Shown here: in pieces, positions 24,676 through 33,965 of the stretch
Numbering within the stretch: position 1 is the stretch's first letter
Layout: every line of letters begins with the position of its first letter
Source of the DNA: Phytohabitans maris
GTDB lineage: Bacteria > Actinomycetota > Actinomycetes > Mycobacteriales > Micromonosporaceae
DNA length: 64,000 nucleotides
NCBI RefSeq assembly: GCF_031085175.1
Contig: NZ_JAVHUY010000023.1
Span: 1-64,000, forward strand
Direction of reading: 5' to 3'
Program-made: the position numbers and the translations under genes
The notes under the pieces: model-generated
The model's input: the letters and a program-made list of their open reading frames with translations, nothing else
Told to the model about the DNA's origin: nothing
The model's database searches: none

Positions 24676-26165
24676 CGTCGGCCGCAGCCGTCCGCCTGGA
24701 AGATCTGACCCTGGGCATGCCGGCCGCGACGGACGGCTTCGACTTCCCGGCACCGCGTTACCCCGCCTATCTGTGCCAGGAGCGGCCGAGCGACATCGAG
24801 GAGCTGATGCCACTGGCCCGCGCGCACGTGCGGCGCCGGTACGGCCGGTCCGCGCTCGGCGACATCAAGCCGCAGGACGAGCTGCTCATCGTCACATATC
24901 CCCACCAGAACGACATGGTGTTCGAAGCGCTGCGCCGCGCGATGCTGCTCGAAGGGGTGGCGAAGGTGGACCGGGTCGATGTGACGGACCTGGGCGTCGA
25001 GGTCGCTGACTACAGCGCGGCCGAAGGTTGGCGCGAGGTTACCGACCGGGTCGCGGCGATGACCGAGCAGGGGGTCATCCACAGCGTGGCCGCGGCCCGA
25101 TTGAAGGACTACCTGGACGACCGGCCCGGCTACACCGGCGTGCACGCGGGGGAGTCGGGGCGGCGCCACTGGAAGCGGTCAGCCGGGTCGCGGATGCGCA
25201 ACAACTGGACCTACTCCACCTACGAGGATTTCATCTCACGGTCGAACAGCTTTCCGGACGAGCTGTGGCGCATCATCGACCTCCGCGTCGTCGAGGCGTT
25301 CGCCGACGCCGCCGCCGTGCGCATCACCAGCCCGGAGGGGACCGACTTGCGCTGGGATGTCACGGCCGAGCAGGCGGCTCTGTGGGTCAAGGGAGCGTGG
25401 CAGTCGGGCCACATCCTCGGCTCGACCATTCAGGGCATCCGGTTCGGGCACTCGGTCGACACGTTCGTGCGCGAGGCCGAAATCCTGATGCCGACGACGA
25501 ACGGTGTGGTGGCCGGCACGAGCAACCACACCGGGTACTTCCCGCACGCCGAGGTGCACATCGAAGGCGGCATGATCAGCAAGGTGGTCGGCGGCGGGCG
25601 GTACGGTGACGTGTTCCGCGAGGTCATCGAACGCTTCAAGGACGCGCAGTACCCGGGTTTCCCGTACAAGGGATGGGCCTACTTCAACGACGCGTCCATC
25701 GGTACGAACCCGAAGAGCCACCGGCAGATCGAGACCCTCTGGAAGTACAACGACCCGCGGACGAACCTGCCCGAGCGGGCACAGGCCGGGGTCGTGCACT
25801 TCGGGTTCGGTGCGGAGCACTGGGACCAGGTCTTCCTCAAGTACGCGCGGGCCAACAAGCTGCCCACCATGCATTTCCCGCACATCCACAACATCTTCGC
25901 CACGTACGAGATCAAGCAACGCTCGACGGGTGAGTGGGTCAAGCTCATCGACAAGGGCCGGCTGTCGTGCCTCGACGACCCCGACATCGTCCGGATCGCC
26001 AACACCCTGGGCGGGCCGGAGCTGCTGCAGTACGACTGGATCCCCGCGTTGCCCGGCATCAACTACCCCGGCGACTACGCCACGGACTACGCGCGGGACC
26101 CCGTCTCGTGGATCAGGCGAGACCAGAACGGAGAGTTCCAGGTCGCCGCGGCCGGGAGGAGCTGA
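24672..26165 (+). CDS. M29 aminopeptidase / NicX-like metalloprotein
   Basis: A 497-residue protein. The block AAVRITSPEGTDLRWDV and the later GYFPHAEVHIEGGMISKVVGGGRYGD, followed by HFGFGAEHWDQVF and HFPHIHNIFATYEI, resemble the fold shared by M29 aminopeptidases and 2,5-dihydroxypyridine dioxygenase NicX, with His and Glu residues suited to bind a metal. It is longer than both (NicX about 350, M29 about 410). A ring-cleaving dioxygenase role would fill the gap left by the missing LigAB in this cluster, but that is a hypothesis. It overlaps the TauD gene and lies three bases before the MoxR-type gene. Confidence 0.55.
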   Translation: MTSAAAVRLEDLTLGMPAATDGFDFPAPRYPAYLCQERPSDIEELMPLARAHVRRRYGRSALGDIKPQDELLIVTYPHQNDMVFEALRRAMLLEGVAKVDRVDVTDLGVEVADYSAAEGWREVTDRVAAMTEQGVIHSVAAARLKDYLDDRPGYTGVHAGESGRRHWKRSAGSRMRNNWTYSTYEDFISRSNSFPDELWRIIDLRVVEAFADAAAVRITSPEGTDLRWDVTAEQAALWVKGAWQSGHILGSTIQGIRFGHSVDTFVREAEILMPTTNGVVAGTSNHTGYFPHAEVHIEGGMISKVVGGGRYGDVFREVIERFKDAQYPGFPYKGWAYFNDASIGTNPKSHRQIETLWKYNDPRTNLPERAQAGVVHFGFGAEHWDQVFLKYARANKLPTMHFPHIHNIFATYEIKQRSTGEWVKLIDKGRLSCLDDPDIVRIANTLGGPELLQYDWIPALPGINYPGDYATDYARDPVSWIRRDQNGEFQVAAAGRS

Positions 26166-26168
26166 ACC

Positions 26169-27023
26169 ATGACTGACGTGCGATCGCAATCGGTCGCGGA
26201 CCGGCGCCTGGCGTCGGCCGACTACCGGGTCCGCGAGGAGCCTTTCTACGTCCCGGTGGCCGACGAGGTGGCGACCTTCACCGCCGCGTACCAGTCGCGG
26301 CTTCCGGTGCTGCTGAAGGGGCCGACCGGATCGGGCAAGACTCGGTTCCTGGAGTACATGAGCTACCGGCTCGGCGCGGCCCAGCCGCTGCCACTGGTCA
26401 CGATCGCCTGCAACGACGAGTTGAGCTCAAGCGACCTCGTCGGGCGGTATCTGCTCACCGGGCAGGGATCGCAGTGGATCGACGGCCCGCTCACGGCGGC
26501 CGTGACGCACGGCGGGATCTGCTACCTGGACGAGGTGGTGGAGGCGCGCAAGGACACGGTCGTCATCCTGCACTCGCTCACCGACCACCGGCGGCTTCTG
26601 CCGATCGCGAAGCTCGGCGTGGTACTCGAGGCCCATCCCGACTTCCAGCTCGTCGCCTCCTACAACCCGCGGTACCAGTCGTCGATCAAGAATCTGAAGC
26701 ACAGTACCCAGCAGCGGTTCGTCGCGATCGAGTTCGACTATCCGGACACCGGGCGGGAAGCCGAGATCATCCGCGTGGAATCAGGTGTCGATGGCGAGAC
26801 GGCCGACCGGTTCGCCGAACTCGGCGCCAAGATTCGCAACCTAAGCCTGAACAACGTCATCGAGGGACCGAGCACGCGACTGCTCATCTACGCCGCGCGG
26901 ATGGTCGCCACCGGCGTCCCGCTGGGACAGGCATGCGAGGCCGCCATCACCCTGTCGGTGACGGACGATCGGGGTACTGCGGCCGGGATCCGCGAGATCA
27001 TCGACGCGGTCATGGGTGGCTGA
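26169..27023 (+). CDS. MoxR/NorQ/CbbQ-type AAA+ ATPase
   Basis: A 284-residue AAA+ protein. Walker A GPTGSGKT is at residues 51-58, Walker B ICYLDEV at about 117-123, sensor 1 near VASYNP, and the arginine-finger region QQRFVAIEFDYP is present. The early GRYLLTGQGSQWIDGPL segment is typical of NorQ/CbbQ proteins. These form rings that work with a VWA partner to insert or remodel a metal centre or to free an inhibited enzyme. The partner gene follows after five bases. The client is likely encoded in this cluster; TauD, the M29/NicX-like protein and the Rieske oxygenase are all candidates. Confidence 0.9.
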   Translation: MTDVRSQSVADRRLASADYRVREEPFYVPVADEVATFTAAYQSRLPVLLKGPTGSGKTRFLEYMSYRLGAAQPLPLVTIACNDELSSSDLVGRYLLTGQGSQWIDGPLTAAVTHGGICYLDEVVEARKDTVVILHSLTDHRRLLPIAKLGVVLEAHPDFQLVASYNPRYQSSIKNLKHSTQQRFVAIEFDYPDTGREAEIIRVESGVDGETADRFAELGAKIRNLSLNNVIEGPSTRLLIYAARMVATGVPLGQACEAAITLSVTDDRGTAAGIREIIDAVMGG

Positions 27024-27028
27024 CCGGG

Positions 27029-29104
27029 GTGTCGATGTCGGTCGATGGACCCACGGGTGTGGCCCTGGCGGACGTGTCGCCGAGGCTCGGGCTGCTCTAC
27101 ACCGGGCTGTCCGGCTGCGTGCGGACGATCGTGGCCCACGCGGATGCCGACGATCCGGTGCAGTTCCCGGACACCCTCGACACGATACAACTGCCCGCCT
27201 CGGCCCAGGGTCTCGACTGGTACCGCGCCGCCATCGCGCACCGCGCACTGCACGACACCTTGGGCAGCTTCGAGTTCCGGTTCGAGCAGGCGCCGGCCCT
27301 GTTGCCGAGTTCCCTGCGTGGCGTGGCGGCACCGGTGGCCGACGGCGCCGGGGACTTCGAGCGGGTCTTCGCGCTCTTCGGCCACCGGACCCTGGCCGAG
27401 CAGATCTTCACCGTGCTCGAGGACATCCGGGTCGAGGCGCGAACCACACGGTTCCGAGGCCTGCAGCCCGCCTTGCGAGCGGCTCGGGCCGCGGCCCGCG
27501 ACCGGTTCCCGCTGCGAGCGGGCGCGACGCCACGACAGGCGCTGGCCGACGCGCTGGCCCGGTTGAGTCTCGACGATCCGGCGGTCGCGGTTCCGGCCGT
27601 GATCGCCGCCGAAGCGGCGCAGGTCGCCTTCGTCTGCCGGCTGCTTCGCGATCCCCGCTCGACCGTGGCCGACACGGTCGAAGCGACTGTCCGGGTCTAC
27701 GGCCTTGTCACGCGGCTACCGGCGATCGGGCCGGCCGAACCGGCCGCGTCCTGGGTCCGTGTGCCGGCCGCGACCGACATCGAGCCGCCGGACTCTCGTC
27801 GCTGGCCGGACCACGCGGTCGTGGGACTCGAGGGTGGGAACGTACTCGACGTCGTCGTCCCCCCGGTCGACTACCGCGACGTGCTGTGGCCCCGCTTCCT
27901 GCCGCACACGCCGCCCATCCAGCATCGCGAGGCGGAGATCATACGATTCCTGCCACCCGGTGCGGGGCACGCGGCTGGCGAGTCGTGGCACGTGGACCAC
28001 CACGACGGCGACCACCACGATCACCATCACCACGACGAGCCCGAAGGGCTGCACCCGGTCGCGCACGAGCACAACGAGCCGGTCTTCGACGACGCGCCGG
28101 AGGCGCACGGGACGCTGTCTCCCGACGGCCCGGGCACCTTCGTCTACGACGAGTGGGACGGATTCCGCCGCGCGTATCGGCGGGCCTGGTGCCGGGTCCG
28201 GGAGCGGCGCATCGCGCCGGGCGAGAACGCCGATGGCTATCACGCCGCCCTCGATCGGCACACCGACGTGTTGCCCGCCCTGCACGCGCTCCTGGCGGCG
28301 CTCCGGCCGGAACGGCATCAGCTCGTCGGGCGTCAGGCCGAAGGCGACGAGATCGACCTGGACGCCGCGACCGAAGCGCTGATCGACCTGCGTGTCACCG
28401 GTTCGGCCTCGGACGACGTGTACCTGGCCCGGATGCCGGTCGAGCGGGACGTCGCGCTCGCCGCGTTGGTCGACCTGAGCTCGTCGACGGCCGAGCGCGT
28501 CGCGGCGACCGGCGACGGCTCGGACGACTTCCGGGACCGGCCGCGTGTGCTGGATCTGGAGATGGACAGCGTGGCGTTGCTGGCCCACCTTCTCGACCGG
28601 GTGCGCGATTCCTTCGCGGTCTACGGCTTCTCCGGCCGGGGGCGAGGGGCGGTCACCGTCGACGTGTTCAAGGAGTTCCACGAGCAGCTGACGCCTGGGG
28701 TCCTGTCCCGGTTCGCGCGCGCGGTACCGGTGTCCGGAACCCGGATGGGAGCGGCGATCCGGCACGCGACCCACAAACTTCGCGAGCAGTCGGCCCAGAC
28801 CCGGTTGCTCGTCGTCATCTCCGACGGACGTCCGTACGACCGGGACTACGGCCAGGAGTACGGCGAGGCCGCGGTGACCGACTACGCCAACCGGGACGTC
28901 CGCGCCGCGGTCGACGAGGCACGCGCCGCCGGCATCCGGGTCTTCCTGCTCACGGTCGACAAGGAGGGCCTGGACTACCTGCGCGAGACCTGCGGCGACG
29001 GCAACTACGAAGTCCTCGACGACGTGCGGCAGCTGCCCAGCCGGCTGCTGTCGCTGTACGGCGAACTCGTGGACTCGGGAACTGAGCTGGCATGGCGACG
29101 ATAA
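27029..29104 (+). CDS. VWA-domain partner of the MoxR ATPase (NorD/CbbO-like)
   Basis: GTG 27029 (ATG 27035 is also possible) gives 691 residues. The C-terminal VWA domain begins near residue 475 with the MIDAS DLSSST, followed by VYGFSGRGRG, GTRMGAAIRHAT and VVISDGRPYDRDYG. This is the NorD/CbbO layout. The long N-terminal part (VLEDIRVEARTTRFRG and others) is helical. Near residue 325-345 there is a run very rich in His, Asp and Glu (HVDHHDGDHHDHHHHDE), probably a metal-binding loop, which I do not know from standard NorD. It overlaps the start of the TPP-enzyme gene by 13 bases. Confidence 0.88.
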   Translation: MSMSVDGPTGVALADVSPRLGLLYTGLSGCVRTIVAHADADDPVQFPDTLDTIQLPASAQGLDWYRAAIAHRALHDTLGSFEFRFEQAPALLPSSLRGVAAPVADGAGDFERVFALFGHRTLAEQIFTVLEDIRVEARTTRFRGLQPALRAARAAARDRFPLRAGATPRQALADALARLSLDDPAVAVPAVIAAEAAQVAFVCRLLRDPRSTVADTVEATVRVYGLVTRLPAIGPAEPAASWVRVPAATDIEPPDSRRWPDHAVVGLEGGNVLDVVVPPVDYRDVLWPRFLPHTPPIQHREAEIIRFLPPGAGHAAGESWHVDHHDGDHHDHHHHDEPEGLHPVAHEHNEPVFDDAPEAHGTLSPDGPGTFVYDEWDGFRRAYRRAWCRVRERRIAPGENADGYHAALDRHTDVLPALHALLAALRPERHQLVGRQAEGDEIDLDAATEALIDLRVTGSASDDVYLARMPVERDVALAALVDLSSSTAERVAATGDGSDDFRDRPRVLDLEMDSVALLAHLLDRVRDSFAVYGFSGRGRGAVTVDVFKEFHEQLTPGVLSRFARAVPVSGTRMGAAIRHATHKLREQSAQTRLLVVISDGRPYDRDYGQEYGEAAVTDYANRDVRAAVDEARAAGIRVFLLTVDKEGLDYLRETCGDGNYEVLDDVRQLPSRLLSLYGELVDSGTELAWRR

Positions 29105-30723
29105 AGCTGCACGAGACCGTGGCCCGGTCGCTCGTCGACAGTGGCGTCGAGCGGCTGTTCGGGTTGATGGGTGACGCCAACCTGACCTACATCGCCGCGT
29201 ACCTCGACCTCGACAGCGGCCGATACATCGGTGCGGTGCACGAGTCGGGGGCCGTGTCCATGGCCGACGGCTACGCCCGCATGAGCGACAAGCTGGGCGT
29301 CGCCACGATCACCCACGGCCCGGGAACCACCAACGCGTTGACGGCGCTGACCGAAGCGGTCCGCACGCGCACCCCGCTGCTGTTGCTCACCGGCGAGACT
29401 CCCCGCGTCCGCGGTCACCTGCAGGCGCTCGACCTGCGGGCGGCGGCCCAGCTCACCGGGGCGGACTACCACCTTGTACACAGCGCGCGGACCGCGGTCG
29501 ACGACATCGCCATCGCGATGCGGACGATCTACGCGACCAGGCGCCCCGGGGTACTGAACGTCCCGCCCGAGCTGCTCGACGAGCCGGTCGAGTACCGGCC
29601 ATCGGTCTTCCGCTCGCCCGGGTTCGGCAGGCAGGCGGCCGGTCCGGACGAGGACGTGCTCGACGCCGCGGTCGGGGTGATCGCCTCGGCGGAACGACCG
29701 ATCATCCTGGCCGGGCGCGGCGTCGTCCAGAGCGGCGCGCGCGACGACGTGCTCGCGCTGTCCGAGCAGCTCGACGCCCCGCTGGCGACCACAGTCATGG
29801 CGAAGGACCTGTTCCGCGGTCATCCACTCGATCTGGGACTGTTCGGCGTCGAGGCCCACCCGCTCGCCCTCACCTACCTCAGCCGCGCCGACTGCGTGAT
29901 CGTCCTGGGCGCCGGACTCAACCGCTACACGACGGTCGGTGGCGACCTGCTCAGGGACAAGGCCGTCGTCCACTGCGACACCGACGTCTCGGTCCTCGGC
30001 GGACACCCGGGCTCGACGGTGTCAGTGCTGGCCGACGCTCGCACCTTCGCGCGGGCGGTACGCCGTTGCCTCACCGAACTGGGCCCGCCGCCGGCCCGAC
30101 GGTGGACCGGGTCGGTGCGCGCCGAACTCGCGGGCTTCACGCCGGAGACCCAGTTTCGCGATCGGAGCTCGGCGACGCTGATCGACATGCGCACCGCGAT
30201 GGTCGCGCTGGACCAGGTGCTGCCGGCCGAGCGGACGCTGGTCACCGATATCGGCCGCTTCCGGGGAGCACCCTGGCGATTTCTGCACTGCCGGCCCGGA
30301 GGGTTCTCGCACAGCGCGAGCTTCGGCTCCATCGGACTCGGTCTGGCGACGGCGATAGGCGCCAGTGTGGCCGACCCCGACCACGTGACGGTGGCGGCCG
30401 TCGGCGACGGCGGCCTGATGATGGGCCTGATGGAGCTCAACACCGCGGTGCAGGAGCGCCTGCCGCTCGTCGTCGCGGTGCTCAACGACGGTTCGTACGG
30501 GGCCGAGTTCCGCCGGCTCACCGCGCACGGCCACGACCCGAGCTACTCGCTGCGGCCATGGCCGTCGTTCGCCGCCGTCGCCAAGGCGCTGGGCGCGCGG
30601 AGCGCGACGATCCGCACGGTCGACGACATCCGCGAGCTGAAATCCACCTTCGAGAACCTCAGGACTCCGTTTCTGCTCGACATCAAGGCTGATCCCGCGC
30701 TCAGCGCGGGCGATTGGGAATGA
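29092..30723 (+). CDS. thiamine-diphosphate enzyme (acetolactate synthase/benzoylformate decarboxylase superfamily)
   Basis: A 543-residue protein with the three-domain layout. The catalytic Glu is E51 in VHESGAVSMADGYAR. The middle FAD/NAD-like domain carries RPIILAGRGVVQSG. The C-terminal TPP motif starts at GDGG near residue 438 and ends at the Asn of VVAVLND. It would decarboxylate a 2-oxo acid or join two carbonyl compounds. The absence of an obvious FAD role leaves decarboxylase and carboligase both open. It follows the MoxR/VWA pair with overlap, so the operon makes them together. Confidence 0.85.
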   Translation: MATIKLHETVARSLVDSGVERLFGLMGDANLTYIAAYLDLDSGRYIGAVHESGAVSMADGYARMSDKLGVATITHGPGTTNALTALTEAVRTRTPLLLLTGETPRVRGHLQALDLRAAAQLTGADYHLVHSARTAVDDIAIAMRTIYATRRPGVLNVPPELLDEPVEYRPSVFRSPGFGRQAAGPDEDVLDAAVGVIASAERPIILAGRGVVQSGARDDVLALSEQLDAPLATTVMAKDLFRGHPLDLGLFGVEAHPLALTYLSRADCVIVLGAGLNRYTTVGGDLLRDKAVVHCDTDVSVLGGHPGSTVSVLADARTFARAVRRCLTELGPPPARRWTGSVRAELAGFTPETQFRDRSSATLIDMRTAMVALDQVLPAERTLVTDIGRFRGAPWRFLHCRPGGFSHSASFGSIGLGLATAIGASVADPDHVTVAAVGDGGLMMGLMELNTAVQERLPLVVAVLNDGSYGAEFRRLTAHGHDPSYSLRPWPSFAAVAKALGARSATIRTVDDIRELKSTFENLRTPFLLDIKADPALSAGDWE

Positions 30724-30741
30724 CCAGAAGGGTTAGTTGGG

Positions 30742-31635
30742 ATGAACACGGATTGCTCGGTGTGCCGGCAACGGATCGATGACCGGTCACCTCTGAAGGC
30801 GAAGTTCGTCGATGACCGGATCTCCTGGCCCGAGCCGTACCGGATGGCCGTGTCCTTCGTCGTCAACTACCAGGGCAGCGAGGCACTCAAGCCCAAGCCC
30901 AACGGCTACGTCGACTACGAGAGCTTCACCGAGAAGGACTACGGCGCGGTGGACGGTGTGCGCCGCATGCTTCGCCTGCTGAAGTCCCGCGGTGTGCGCG
31001 CAACCTTCATGGTGTGCGGAGCGCTGGCCGAGCACTTCCCGGACGAGGTTCTGGCGATCAAGGAAGATGGGCACGAGATCGCCGGCCACGGTTATCACCA
31101 CGAGGTGGTCACCGACGTCCCTGTCGACCAGGAGCGCGAGATCTTCGCCGACACGCTGAACATCTTGGAACGGTTGACCGGTGATCGCCCGACCGGATGG
31201 CGGAGCTGCCACCAGAGTCCGAACACCACCGCCCTCGCCATGGAAATGGGCCTTCGGTACAACTCGAACTCGTACATCCGGGACATGCCGTTCCTGTTGA
31301 CCGACGGCTCCCGTGAGATCGTCGAGGTCATCCGCCAGCCGTTCGGCGACTCGAGAGCCTTCGGGGGGACGCGGTCGGGCGTCGACCCGGCGGTGGCGTT
31401 CGCCATCTGGAGCGGCGCGTTCGATACGTTCTATGGCGAGTCCGAGCTGGGGCCGGTCTACTGCCCGTTCTCGTTCCATCCGGAGATCTCGGGTCGGGCC
31501 GGGCGGATCAACGCGGTGGCCAAGCTGATCGACTACGTTCAGGGCCATGACGGCCTGTGGTTCGCGACGTCGGACGAGATCGCGCGCCGAACCCTCGAGT
31601 GCGCCGGGAGTTCCACCCAGCTCGTGGTGGCATAG
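30742..31635 (+). CDS. polysaccharide-deacetylase-fold protein, PuuE allantoinase-like
   Basis: A 297-residue NodB-fold protein. The start region EPYRMAVSFVVNYQGSE corresponds to the PuuE opening, and the metal-binding part is AGHGYHHEVV near residues 115-125. The motif RSCHQSPNTTAL and the final FATSDEIARRTLE also fit PuuE. PuuE enzymes open cyclic amides such as allantoin or imides. A cyclic imide, lactam or N-heterocycle intermediate would therefore be a fitting substrate. There is no signal peptide, so it does not work on cell-wall sugar. It begins 18 bases after the TPP gene. Confidence 0.8.
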   Translation: MNTDCSVCRQRIDDRSPLKAKFVDDRISWPEPYRMAVSFVVNYQGSEALKPKPNGYVDYESFTEKDYGAVDGVRRMLRLLKSRGVRATFMVCGALAEHFPDEVLAIKEDGHEIAGHGYHHEVVTDVPVDQEREIFADTLNILERLTGDRPTGWRSCHQSPNTTALAMEMGLRYNSNSYIRDMPFLLTDGSREIVEVIRQPFGDSRAFGGTRSGVDPAVAFAIWSGAFDTFYGESELGPVYCPFSFHPEISGRAGRINAVAKLIDYVQGHDGLWFATSDEIARRTLECAGSSTQLVVA

Positions 31636-31651
31636 AGGCGAGGGTCCGACT

Positions 31652-32671
31652 GTGATCATCGACTGCCATGGCCACTACACGACCACGCCGCCACAACTCA
31701 AGGCATTCCGCGACGCGCAACTGGCGTGGCTGTCCGACCGGGCCGGCCCGGCCCCGGAGTTGTCGGCCATCACCGACGGCGAGATCCGTCGGAGCATCGA
31801 GCCGAACCAGCTGCGTCTTCTGCGCGAACGCGGCGGCGACGTCATGCTGTTCTCGCCCAAAGCCTCCGGCATGGGCCACCATGTGCCGGACCCCGGCGTC
31901 GCCCGGGTGTGGGCACGCGAGTCGAATGACCTTGTCCATCGGGTCACGGAGCTCTTTCCCGAGCACTTCGCCGGCGTCGCCCAGCTCCCACAGACCCCGG
32001 CGAACGGGTTCGACGACTCGATCCGTGAACTTCGACGGTGCGTGGACGAACTGGGCTTCGTCGGCTGCAACCTCAACCCGGACCCCTCGGGTGGCTTCTG
32101 GACCGGCCCACCGCTGACCGACCGTTACTGGTACCCGATCTACGAGGCGATGGTCGAGCTGGACGTGCCGGCGATGGTGCATGTCTCCTCGTCGCGAAAC
32201 CGCAACTTCCACGCCCTCGGCGCCCACTACCTCAACGCGGACACGTCCGTGTTCATGCAGCTGATCGAGGGCGATCTGTTCCGCGACTTCCCGACCCTGC
32301 GCCTGGTCCTGCCGCACGGCGGGGGAGCGGTGCCGTACCACTGGGGTCGGTTCCGAGGACTGGCTGAGCGGCTGCGGCGGCCACCGTTGGACGAGCACGT
32401 CATGGGCAACGTCTTCTTCGACACCTGCGTTTACCACCAGGCTGGAGTCGACCTGCTGACCCGGGTCGTCGACGCCGGCAACATCCTGTTCGCCTCGGAG
32501 ATGCTCGGCGCGGTCAAAGGCGTCGATCCGGACACCGGCACCGGGTGGGACGACACGAAACGCTACGTCGACGCGGCGGACCTTTCGGGCGAGCAGCGGG
32601 ACGCCATCTTCACGCGTAACGCGTTGCGGGTCTATCCGCGGCTCGCGGTCAGGCTGGGCCTGCGCGCGTGA
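31652..32671 (+). CDS. ligJ: amidohydrolase-fold hydratase, LigJ (4-oxalomesaconate hydratase)-like
   Basis: GTG 31652 opens with VIIDCHGHYTTTP, the N-terminal signature of LigJ-type 4-oxalomesaconate hydratases, with two His metal ligands. Later His and Asp ligands are in VHVSSS, LPHGGGAVPYH and FASEMLGAVKG. The product is 339 residues, the normal size. LigJ adds water to 4-oxalomesaconate in the protocatechuate 4,5-cleavage route, making the substrate for a class II aldolase like the one at 22916. This is the strongest marker of the lower pathway in this cluster. It is the last gene of unit B. Confidence 0.75.
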   Translation: MIIDCHGHYTTTPPQLKAFRDAQLAWLSDRAGPAPELSAITDGEIRRSIEPNQLRLLRERGGDVMLFSPKASGMGHHVPDPGVARVWARESNDLVHRVTELFPEHFAGVAQLPQTPANGFDDSIRELRRCVDELGFVGCNLNPDPSGGFWTGPPLTDRYWYPIYEAMVELDVPAMVHVSSSRNRNFHALGAHYLNADTSVFMQLIEGDLFRDFPTLRLVLPHGGGAVPYHWGRFRGLAERLRRPPLDEHVMGNVFFDTCVYHQAGVDLLTRVVDAGNILFASEMLGAVKGVDPDTGTGWDDTKRYVDAADLSGEQRDAIFTRNALRVYPRLAVRLGLRA

Positions 32672-32760
32672 CCCGCGGCTCACCAGGCGACGCGGCGGCC
32701 GTCGATCGCGGTGTGAAGAGCTGGTTACGGCCTCTGATCAGGCAGATTTCGGCTTGAGCG

Positions 32761-32813
32761 TTGACGTGAGCGGGGTCACCCTCGTAGGGTAATGGTCTGC
32801 CCAATGGACCATT
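32761..32813 (+). promoter_or_regulatory. promoter and shared operator, unit C
   Basis: TTGACG (32761-32766), an 18-base spacer and TAGGGT (32785-32790) form the promoter. The operator (32791-32813) starts at the next base: AATGGTC, then TGC, then CCAATGGACCATT. Its AATGGTC and GACCATT arms are perfectly inverted. This is the best copy of the motif in the region. It controls the iron-type ABC importer. Confidence 0.75.
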
Positions 32814-32850
32814 ATTCCGATGGACCGGCATTCAAGGTGGAGGTGTGTAA

Positions 32851-33942
32851 ATGGCCAAGTGCGGCCCGCGCTGGGGCATCTTCGCAACGGGCCTCATGGT
32901 CGCGCTCGTCATGGCCGGGTGCGGGGACTCGGAGCCAACGAGCACGGCGGTCGGAAACGCTGGCGGGACGCCACTCGAGCAGCTGTACGCGGCGGCCCAG
33001 AAGGAAGGCGAGGTGGCTTGGCAGTCTCCGCGCAGCCAGGAAACCGTGCAGCCGGTCATCGAGGCCTTCGAGAAGGCGTACCCCGGCGTCAAAGTGAAGT
33101 ACATCAGCAACAAGAACTCCTCTCAGATTCAGAAGCTGCAGTTGGAACAGGCCGGCCGCGCCGTCACTCTCGACCTGGGCATGACCACCGGATCCACGGT
33201 GTCCACGGTCACCTCGGAGATCTCGGAGGTCGTCGACTGGCCGAAGTACGGGGTCGCCTCCGCCGACCTGTCCCTGCACCCGAACCTCATGTACTCGTGG
33301 GCCTCCACGGGTATCTGGGCCTATAACACGGAGCGGGTCCCGGCGGCCGACGTTCCGAAGTCGCTGGACGACCTCCTCAAGCCGCAGTGGGCGAACAAGG
33401 GCATGCTCGCGGTCGACACGGGCGGCAGCTACACGGACACCTACGTCCTCAACCCCGAGTTGGGCGGGATACCCGCCGCGGTCGCCTACACGGAGAAGCT
33501 CGCGGCCCAGAAGCCGACGCTCACCGCCAACGGCACCGAGAACATCGCGCTTCTGACCTCCGGTCAGGTGGCCCTGACCCCCACGGAGATGAACCTGCTC
33601 CTGGAACAGAAGCACCGGGGCGCACCGGTCGCCTTGGCGCCGCTCGGCCCGGCCGGGGTCTCGCCGACCTTCGCCTACGTTCCCAAGGGCGCGCCGCATC
33701 CCAACGCCGGGACGCTTTTGGGGATCTTCCTTTCCAGCCCCGAGGGCCAGCAGGCCCTGGTCAAAGTCAACAGCTCGAAGGTTCCGCTCACCACCGACTG
33801 CTCCGCTGAGTCGGTGAAGCTCGAGATCGTCAAGGAGATGTGCGACGCGGGCCTGGAATGGGAGGCGGCCGCGAAGCCGGAGGACTTCGACCAGCTGTCG
33901 GAGAAGGGCGACCAGATCGCGAAGGTCTTCGGCGTCAGCTGA
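32851..33942 (+). CDS. ferric/carboxylate-type ABC substrate-binding lipoprotein (FbpA-like)
   Basis: ATG 32851 with GGAGG upstream gives 363 residues. The lipobox is VMAGC with Cys at residue 24. The mature protein fits the AfuA/FbpA group: LEQLYAAAQKEGEVAWQSP, FEKAYPGVKVKYI, and the hinge part WASTGIWAYNTERVP. Many members of this group carry organic acids or phosphonates rather than iron. The usual Tyr pair for Fe(III) was not confirmed. Given the operator and neighbours, import of the aromatic or heterocyclic acid degraded by the cluster is more likely than iron uptake. Confidence 0.85.
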   Translation: MAKCGPRWGIFATGLMVALVMAGCGDSEPTSTAVGNAGGTPLEQLYAAAQKEGEVAWQSPRSQETVQPVIEAFEKAYPGVKVKYISNKNSSQIQKLQLEQAGRAVTLDLGMTTGSTVSTVTSEISEVVDWPKYGVASADLSLHPNLMYSWASTGIWAYNTERVPAADVPKSLDDLLKPQWANKGMLAVDTGGSYTDTYVLNPELGGIPAAVAYTEKLAAQKPTLTANGTENIALLTSGQVALTPTEMNLLLEQKHRGAPVALAPLGPAGVSPTFAYVPKGAPHPNAGTLLGIFLSSPEGQQALVKVNSSKVPLTTDCSAESVKLEIVKEMCDAGLEWEAAAKPEDFDQLSEKGDQIAKVFGVS

Positions 33943-33965
33943 GGCCGGACGACCTTTGTCCCGGC

